A DNA stretch of 64,000 bases from Streptococcus mitis (lineage in GTDB: Bacteria; Bacillota; Bacilli; Lactobacillales; Streptococcaceae). Below the pieces are notes generated by a model. It did not search any database, was not told the DNA's origin, and was given only the letters and a program-made list of their open reading frames with translations. Below are positions 58,744 to 64,000 of the stretch, piece after piece. Location of the stretch: positions 1,197,001 through 1,261,000 of the forward strand of contig NZ_CP067992.1 of the NCBI RefSeq assembly GCF_016658865.1, given 5' to 3'. Position numbers and translations under genes: made by a program. How positions within the stretch are numbered: the first letter of the stretch is position 1; each line of letters starts with the position of its first letter.

Positions 58744-60772
58744 CTGCTTCTTCCTCCATAATACGATATGATTCCATCAACAAAAACTCAAGATATTCTC
58801 CAACAGTTTCCATAAAATCTTCTTCTGTGGGAATAATATCAGGTTTCGGTTCATAATTTCTATACATATATTTGCCTTTTTCCAATAACACTGTTAAAGG
58901 TTCTGCAAAATATACCCTGTTCTTCAAAATGGATAGATCTCGATAGCCACTCTGGGCAAATTCTAACATACGTTTGTAGATTCGATCAGTTTTTGTACTT
59001 GCTACTCCTTTAAGATTTCCTTTTGTTCCAACCTCATCTTTCAATAACTTGATAAAGGTTACATAATCTTTTTTAAAGTCGTGTGACTCATGGGCTGTAA
59101 AAATAAAGATTGCAACATCAGTACCAACTGTGCCACTTTTCTTTTTAAACTGGCCAGCTGGCAAATCAAAAACAGCTTCCAAACGATGACTTTCAAAAAT
59201 TTCATCAACAACTTTTCCACCTTTATTAAATGTTTGTTTGGGAATAATAATGGCAGCTTTCCCACCCTTCCGCAAGATATCGAGCCCATTTTTTACAAAT
59301 TTATCTTGATTGTCATAAGGTGGGTTAAATAATAATTTATCAAACTGAACATCTTCAAAAATTTCATCAAAACTTTTACCGCTAGTTAAGTCACGTCTGT
59401 TTTCAGAATCTCCATGAAAAATATGACTTTTCCCATCACCATGTAAGAGCATATTTGTAACTGCTGTAGCATACATGTTTGAATCGTACTCAATTCCCCA
59501 AAGTTGATTTTCTTTAATCATTTTTTTCTGTTTATTCTTTTCTCTTACTGTTAAAGAAGCATTATTATCAACTTTTTCATCCATAACTGTCATTGCAGAA
59601 ATCAAAAATCCAGCGGTTCCAACTGTAATATCAATAACATAATCTGTTGGACTAACATCAATAACTTCTGCCATAAATTTAGTAATATGACTTGGAGTTA
59701 AAACGATATCACCGCTAGCTCCGCCTACACTCATATATTTAGTGAATACATCAAATAAGTTTCCAAGTAAATCAATATGACTAGACTGTTTCATCAAATC
59801 TAAAATTGAATAACCAATCCGAGAATCTTTACTTAACTCCTTGGCTATAATGTCAAGAGGATATTCTTTCTTATCCTTATTTTTACTAGGTAATTCTGTT
59901 GTAATTTTTTTATCATCTTTAATAAAACTAAAACTATTCAGCAGTTGCTGTTTCTTGTCAGAACTAAATTTAGATTCTGGTAAGGCTGCCTCAATTCGAT
60001 TATATAAATCTTGAGCACCATATGGTTTCTTAAAGCTTTTAATTAAATCTTCATCTTCATTAATCCCGAGAAGAAGACCTGAAACAAGCAAGAGTCGTTT
60101 AAAAGGATCTAATTTTAATCTTTTATCAATAGTATTTGATAACTTACCTGCAACAGTCCTAATATGAGCAAGATTGATTTCATTATCTGGAGAATTTAAG
60201 CCTAAAATTTCTTCGTTAAGATAAGTGTGGAAATTATCAATAGATAATTGTTCCCAATCATTCCACTTTTCTAAGAAAATGTATGAAATTTCATCATCAA
60301 CTTTGATTGGAGAATATTTACTGTACTTATCAATAATTTCCGAATTCTTGTATACAAATATTGCTGAGGTTTTTAATTTATCTCCAGCTACCGCAAGTAC
60401 TAATATTGATTTTACCTTTTCAGTTTTGGATAACAAATCATAGGCATAAAAGAAACCATCAGTAACAGCTAATTGATATAACTTTTTCTTATTAGTAATA
60501 TCCTTCTCGCTGCCCAATTTATCTGAACTATCCTTGTCTTCTATAAGAATTAATTGTTCAGTTTTTTGTTTTCCTCCTCCAGCAAAAATAAGGAATTCAA
60601 ACTCTGCTCTTGTTTTCTTGCCTGACTTAGAATTATATTCTGTCCCTTTATCTGGTGTAAAATCCTTATTACCAGTAGATGGTAAGCTATAACCATAATT
60701 TATATCATTATCAGTATATCCTTGTTCCTTTAGTTTAGACGACACTAATAAATCAACATTCTTTTCAACCAT
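58730..60772 (-). CDS. hsdM: N6-adenine methyltransferase with N-terminal nuclease-like domain (BcgI-like)
   Basis: 680 residues, longer than most HsdM proteins. The C-terminal two thirds is an HsdM methyltransferase: motif I VIDITVGTAGFLIS and motif IV LLFNPPY (NPPY). The N-terminal about 180 residues are not a standard HsdM domain; they show a PD-(D/E)xK-like core, with Glu59 in RAEFEFLI and E78-D-K80 in LILIEDK. With the S subunit and no HsdR in view, this resembles type IIB BcgI, where one chain cuts and methylates. AAAGGA precedes the ATG, 18 bases after parE. Confidence 0.85.
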   Translation of the reverse strand: MVEKNVDLLVSSKLKEQGYTDNDINYGYSLPSTGNKDFTPDKGTEYNSKSGKKTRAEFEFLIFAGGGKQKTEQLILIEDKDSSDKLGSEKDITNKKKLYQLAVTDGFFYAYDLLSKTEKVKSILVLAVAGDKLKTSAIFVYKNSEIIDKYSKYSPIKVDDEISYIFLEKWNDWEQLSIDNFHTYLNEEILGLNSPDNEINLAHIRTVAGKLSNTIDKRLKLDPFKRLLLVSGLLLGINEDEDLIKSFKKPYGAQDLYNRIEAALPESKFSSDKKQQLLNSFSFIKDDKKITTELPSKNKDKKEYPLDIIAKELSKDSRIGYSILDLMKQSSHIDLLGNLFDVFTKYMSVGGASGDIVLTPSHITKFMAEVIDVSPTDYVIDITVGTAGFLISAMTVMDEKVDNNASLTVREKNKQKKMIKENQLWGIEYDSNMYATAVTNMLLHGDGKSHIFHGDSENRRDLTSGKSFDEIFEDVQFDKLLFNPPYDNQDKFVKNGLDILRKGGKAAIIIPKQTFNKGGKVVDEIFESHRLEAVFDLPAGQFKKKSGTVGTDVAIFIFTAHESHDFKKDYVTFIKLLKDEVGTKGNLKGVASTKTDRIYKRMLEFAQSGYRDLSILKNRVYFAEPLTVLLEKGKYMYRNYEPKPDIIPTEEDFMETVGEYLEFLLMESYRIMEEEADDDI

Positions 60773-60790
60773 TTTCTTATCCTTTATCTC

Positions 60791-62734
60791 TTAAAATGCT
60801 GTTGTCTCCTCCAGCGTAAACTTGACATTATCTTCAATCCACTTACGGCGTGGTTCAACCTTGTCTCCCATGAGGACGTTGACACGGCGTTCGGCGCGTG
60901 CTAAGTCTTCGATTGTAACACGGATAAGAGTACGCGTTTCTGGATTCATGGTTGTTTCCCAGAGCTGGTCTGCATTCATCTCTCCAAGCCCCTTGTAGCG
61001 TTGGAGGGTAGCTCCTTTGCCAAACTGCTTCCGTAGTTCTTCTAACTCACCGTCCGTCCAAGCATAGGCCACTTCTTCTTTCTTGCCTTTCCCTTTGGAC
61101 ATCTTGTAAAGAGGCGGTAGGGCGATATAGACATGTCCTGCCTCGACTAGCGGACGCATGTAGCGGTAGAAAAATGTCAAGAGCAAGGTTTGAATATGGG
61201 CACCGTCAGTATCCGCATCGGTCATGATAATGATTTTGTCATAGTTGGCATCTTCAATAGAGAAGTCTGCTCCCACACCCGCACCGATAGTATAAATCAT
61301 GGTGTTAATTTCCTCATTTTTGAGGATATCCGCCATCTTGGCCTTGGCTGTATTGATAACCTTACCACGAAGAGGCAAGATTGCCTGGAACTTACGATCA
61401 CGTCCTTGTTTGGCAGATCCACCGGCAGAGTCACCCTCGACCAGATAGAGTTCGTTCTTAGCTGGATTTTTAGACTGGGCTGGGGTTAATTTACCAGAAA
61501 GTAAGCCCTTGTCTTTTTTATTTTTCTTACCATTTCGGCTTTCATCACGCGCCTTACGTGCTGCCTCACGAGCATCACGGGCCTTAATAGCCTTGCGGAT
61601 GAGGTTCGAAGCCAATTCCCCATTTTCCATAAGGAAGAAGGTCAACTTATCCGCCACAATGCCATCCACAACTGGGCGAGCTAGTGGACTTCCTAGTTTG
61701 TCCTTGGTCTGTCCTTCAAACTGGAGATGTTCTTCAGGAACCAAGATAGAAAGAACGGCTGCTAGTCCCTCACGATAGTCTGAACCTTCAAGGTTTTTAT
61801 CTTTTTCCTTGAGAAGCCCTGTCTTACGCGCATAGTCATTCATGACCTTAGTGATAGCAGATTTGAGTCCTGTCTCATGCGTTCCGCCGTCCTTGGTACG
61901 AACGTTATTGACAAAGGACAGAATGTTATCTGAAAATCCATCATTGTACTGGAGAGCTACTTCCACTTGGAAACCATTGTCTTCCCCTTCAAAGTAAAGG
62001 ACTGGCGTCAAGGTTTCCTTGTCTTCGTTCAGATAAGAAACAAAGTCTTGTACCCCATTCTCATAGTGGAATTCAATCGCTTCATCTGTTCGTTTGTCCG
62101 TCAAGGACAAGGTCACATTTTTCAAGAGAAAGGCTGATTCATTGAGGCGCTCTGAAATGGTATTGTACTTGAAGTCTGTCGTAGAAAAGATAGTCGAATC
62201 AGGCATAAACGTAACCTTGGTACCTGTCTTAGACTTAGGCGCTGTACCGATTTTCTTCAAAGTCGTAACAGGTTTGCCACCATTTTCAAAACGTTGCTTG
62301 TAGATTGCACCAGCACGAGTGATTTCAACTTCTAGCCAGCTAGAAAGGGCGTTAACTACGGAAGAACCCACCCCGTGGAGACCACCTGATGTTTTGTAGC
62401 CACCTTGACCAAATTTTCCTCCAGCGTGGAGAATGGTAAAGATTACCTCAACTGTTGGAATTCCCATAGCGTGCATACCTGTCGGCATCCCACGTCCGTG
62501 GTCTTGAACCGTTAAACTGCCATCTTTATTGATGGTCACATCAATACGGTCACCAAATCCAGACAAGGCTTCATCGACAGCATTATCGACGATTTCCCAG
62601 ACTAGGTGGTGGAGACCAGCACCATCGGTTGATCCGATATACATCCCCGGACGTTTTCGGACCGCATCCAACCCTTCTAGCACCTGAATGGCATCATCAT
62701 TATAATTATTAATATTGATTTCCTTTTTTGACAC
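60791..62734 (-). CDS. parE: DNA topoisomerase IV subunit B
   Basis: A 647-residue ParE ATPase subunit. GHKL motifs: EIVDNAVDEALSGFGD, DHGRGMPTG, and GGLHGVGSSVVNALS. The TOPRIM domain has EGDSAGGSAKQGRDRK and IIIMTDADTDGAH; QRDR residues appear ordinary. The start is a GTG at 62734, six bases after AGGAGG, with a -35/-10 pair upstream. The restriction-modification genes follow after only 18 bases and may be read from the parE promoter. Confidence 0.96.
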   Translation of the reverse strand: MSKKEININNYNDDAIQVLEGLDAVRKRPGMYIGSTDGAGLHHLVWEIVDNAVDEALSGFGDRIDVTINKDGSLTVQDHGRGMPTGMHAMGIPTVEVIFTILHAGGKFGQGGYKTSGGLHGVGSSVVNALSSWLEVEITRAGAIYKQRFENGGKPVTTLKKIGTAPKSKTGTKVTFMPDSTIFSTTDFKYNTISERLNESAFLLKNVTLSLTDKRTDEAIEFHYENGVQDFVSYLNEDKETLTPVLYFEGEDNGFQVEVALQYNDGFSDNILSFVNNVRTKDGGTHETGLKSAITKVMNDYARKTGLLKEKDKNLEGSDYREGLAAVLSILVPEEHLQFEGQTKDKLGSPLARPVVDGIVADKLTFFLMENGELASNLIRKAIKARDAREAARKARDESRNGKKNKKDKGLLSGKLTPAQSKNPAKNELYLVEGDSAGGSAKQGRDRKFQAILPLRGKVINTAKAKMADILKNEEINTMIYTIGAGVGADFSIEDANYDKIIIMTDADTDGAHIQTLLLTFFYRYMRPLVEAGHVYIALPPLYKMSKGKGKKEEVAYAWTDGELEELRKQFGKGATLQRYKGLGEMNADQLWETTMNPETRTLIRVTIEDLARAERRVNVLMGDKVEPRRKWIEDNVKFTLEETTAF

Positions 62735-62763
62735 AAGGAACCTCCTATTCGTTCATCTTTACT

Positions 62764-62792
62764 ATTCTACAGGTTTTCTAAGGATTTTGCAA
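62764..62792 (-). promoter_or_regulatory. Promoter of parE
   Basis: Minus strand -35 TTGCAA, exactly 17 bases, -10 TAGAAT; about 30 bases upstream of the GTG start. Confidence 0.7.
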
Positions 62793-62857
62793 AATTTTTC
62801 TTTCTCCGCTGTGACAATTTCAGAAGAGATTCTCTGCCTTTCTTCTCCATTTCATGA

Positions 62858-62863
62858 TATAAT
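62858..62863 (+). promoter_or_regulatory. Extended -10 of plsY, predicting a leaderless mRNA
   Basis: TGATATAAT ends seven bases before the plsY ATG at 62870, placing the start point at or next to the A of the start codon. The 17-base-distant -35 (TGCCTT) is poor. No Shine-Dalgarno fits in the gap. Confidence 0.65.
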
Positions 62864-62869
62864 AGTAGT

Positions 62870-63511
62870 ATGATTACAATAGTTTTATTAATCCTAGCCT
62901 ATCTGCTGGGTTCGATTCCGTCTGGTCTCTGGATTGGACAAGTATTCTTTCAAATCAATCTGCGCGAGCATGGTTCTGGAAATACCGGAACAACCAATAC
63001 CTTCCGCATTTTAGGTAAGAAAGCTGGTATGACAACCTTTGTGATTGACTTTTTCAAAGGAACCCTAGCAACACTTCTTCCGATTATGTTTCATCTGCAA
63101 GGCGTTTCGCCTCTCATCTTTGGACTTTTGGCTGTCATTGGACATACCTTCCCTATCTTTGCAGGATTTAAGGGTGGCAAGGCTGTCGCAACCAGTGCTG
63201 GAGTGGTTTTCGGATTTGCACCTGTCTTCTGTCTCTACCTTGCAGTTGTTTTCTTTGGAACCCTCTATCTTGGTAGTATGATTTCACTATCTAGTGTCAC
63301 AGCATCTATCGCGGCTGTTATCGGGGTTCTACTTTTTCCACTTTTGGGTTTTATCCTGAGTAACTATGACCCTCTCTTCATCGCTATTATCCTAGCTCTT
63401 GCTAGTCTGATTATCATTCGTCATAAGGACAATATCGCTCGTATCAAAAATAAAACTGAAAATTTGGTCCCTTGGGGATTGAACCTAACTCACCAACATC
63501 CTAAAAAATAA
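62870..63511 (+). CDS. plsY: Acyl-phosphate:glycerol-3-phosphate acyltransferase
   Basis: A 213-residue integral membrane acyltransferase, first committed step of phospholipid synthesis (acyl-phosphate plus glycerol-3-phosphate). Five to seven membrane segments; the conserved blocks are [40 protein letters not shown] and [20 protein letters not shown]. Divergent from parE, the usual streptococcal pairing. No ribosome binding site; probably leaderless. Confidence 0.96.
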   Translation: MITIVLLILAYLLGSIPSGLWIGQVFFQINLREHGSGNTGTTNTFRILGKKAGMTTFVIDFFKGTLATLLPIMFHLQGVSPLIFGLLAVIGHTFPIFAGFKGGKAVATSAGVVFGFAPVFCLYLAVVFFGTLYLGSMISLSSVTASIAAVIGVLLFPLLGFILSNYDPLFIAIILALASLIIIRHKDNIARIKNKTENLVPWGLNLTHQHPKK

Positions 63512-63539
63512 AACGCCAGTTCTGTACTGACGTTTTTTT
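63508..63539. terminator. Bidirectional terminator between plsY and the ABC permease
   Basis: AACGCCAGT, loop TCTGT, ACTGACGTT with A-rich and T-rich flanks on the two sides. Confidence 0.8.
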
Positions 63540-63545
63540 GTATGC

Positions 63546-64000
63546 TTATTTTGATTTGATATAGTTAATACCATCTGCTTTTGGTGCTACCGCTTTTCCA
63601 AAGAAGGCTGCCAAGACAAGAATTGTCAAAACATAAGGTGCGATTTGAAGATAAACTGTTGGCACACCTTGTAGGAATGGCAATTGAGAACCGATAACAG
63701 CCAAACTTTGTGAAAGTCCAAAGAAGAGACTAGATAGCATGGCTCCGATTGGATTCCATTTCCCGAAAATCATCGCAGCAAGGGCGATAAATCCAGGTCC
63801 AACAATAGTTGTCACCGAGAAGTTAACTGAGATGGATTGAGCATAAATCGCTCCGCCAATTCCACCTAGGAAACCTGAAATAATAACCCCTAAATATCTC
63901 ATCTTGTAGACATTGATTCCCAAAGTATCCGCTGCTTGAGGGTGTTCACCGACAGAGCGGAGACGAAGACCAAAGCGAGTCTTGAAGAGGATAAACCAAG
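63546..64000 (-). CDS. ABC nucleoside-type permease, C-terminal part (runs off the window)
   Basis: The reverse strand is open to the window edge for about 151 codons. It begins WFILFKTRFGLRLRSVGEHP, then ADTLGINVYKMRYLGVIISG and VGPGFIALAAMIFGKWNPIG, and ends in three or four membrane segments. This is the C-terminal half of a permease of the BMP/PnrA-type nucleoside importer family. Its partner permease, ATPase and lipoprotein genes would lie beyond the window. The start is not visible. Confidence 0.85.
   Translation of the reverse strand, partial: WFILFKTRFGLRLRSVGEHPQAADTLGINVYKMRYLGVIISGFLGGIGGAIYAQSISVNFSVTTIVGPGFIALAAMIFGKWNPIGAMLSSLFFGLSQSLAVIGSQLPFLQGVPTVYLQIAPYVLTILVLAAFFGKAVAPKADGINYIKSK

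Overview
The window reads as a chromosome segment of a mitis-group Streptococcus (S. mitis / S. pneumoniae / S. pseudopneumoniae cluster). Evidence: low G+C, a BOX repeat and a RUP-like repeat, genes typical of this group (rocS, macP, a ComX box in front of comEA), parC/parE/ilvE/plsY and sufCDSUB clusters, and extended -10 promoters (TGnTATAAT). No plasmid or intact phage is present. Most of the window is core housekeeping DNA; two stretches are accessory or decayed.

Layout. 1-9.6 kb, minus strand: late competence genes comEC (partial) and comEA with a ComX box, a GNAT acetyltransferase, phoH, yozE-like, cvfB, frr, pyrH, trmFO, rsmI, yabA, holB, tmk. 9.6-13 kb: BOX element, then proline synthesis proB-proA-proC. 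13-16.8 kb: rluD, lspA, a LysR regulator, and the rplU-prp-rpmA ribosomal operon, in which Prp is the protease for the L27 leader peptide. 16.8-19.8 kb: DUF1275 membrane protein, a Gfo/Idh oxidoreductase and a DEAD-box helicase. 19.8-25.8 kb, minus: GDPD, DEDDh exonuclease, rocS, mtnN, macP, nudF, glmU, a cluster rich in cell-division and envelope genes. 25.9-30.5 kb, plus: GH25 muramidase-like protein, DUF368 (PopT-like) protein, YbaK deacylase, a phosphatase, lysS.

30.5-32.7 kb: a polar amino-acid ABC importer. 32.7-34.65 kb: a graveyard of a lost integrative element. It holds one small membrane ORF, a gene with an in-frame stop, a multiply frameshifted gene, and a tyrosine-integrase C-terminus ending at the terminator of hup (HU). 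34.7-47.4 kb: hup, degV, yitT, an APC permease, sufB-U-S-D-C, dnaX with a free-Met-R-sulfoxide reductase, rpsA. 47.4-53.7 kb: tRNA-Gln and tRNA-Tyr, a DUF2969 gene, an orphan OppA-type lipoprotein, ilvE, parC.

53.7-60.8 kb is the accessory island between parC and parE. It carries a membrane protein / ANT-like nucleotidyltransferase / membrane protein operon, a Fic gene broken by three frameshifts and a stop, a DUF6261 gene that has lost its start codon, a palindrome, and a compact restriction-modification pair. In that pair the methyltransferase appears to carry its own nuclease domain (BcgI-like) and the S subunit is a tandem duplication. 60.8-64 kb: parE, divergent plsY, and the end of a nucleoside-type ABC permease. 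The best candidates for something undescribed are the parC-parE island genes and the decayed element beside hup.
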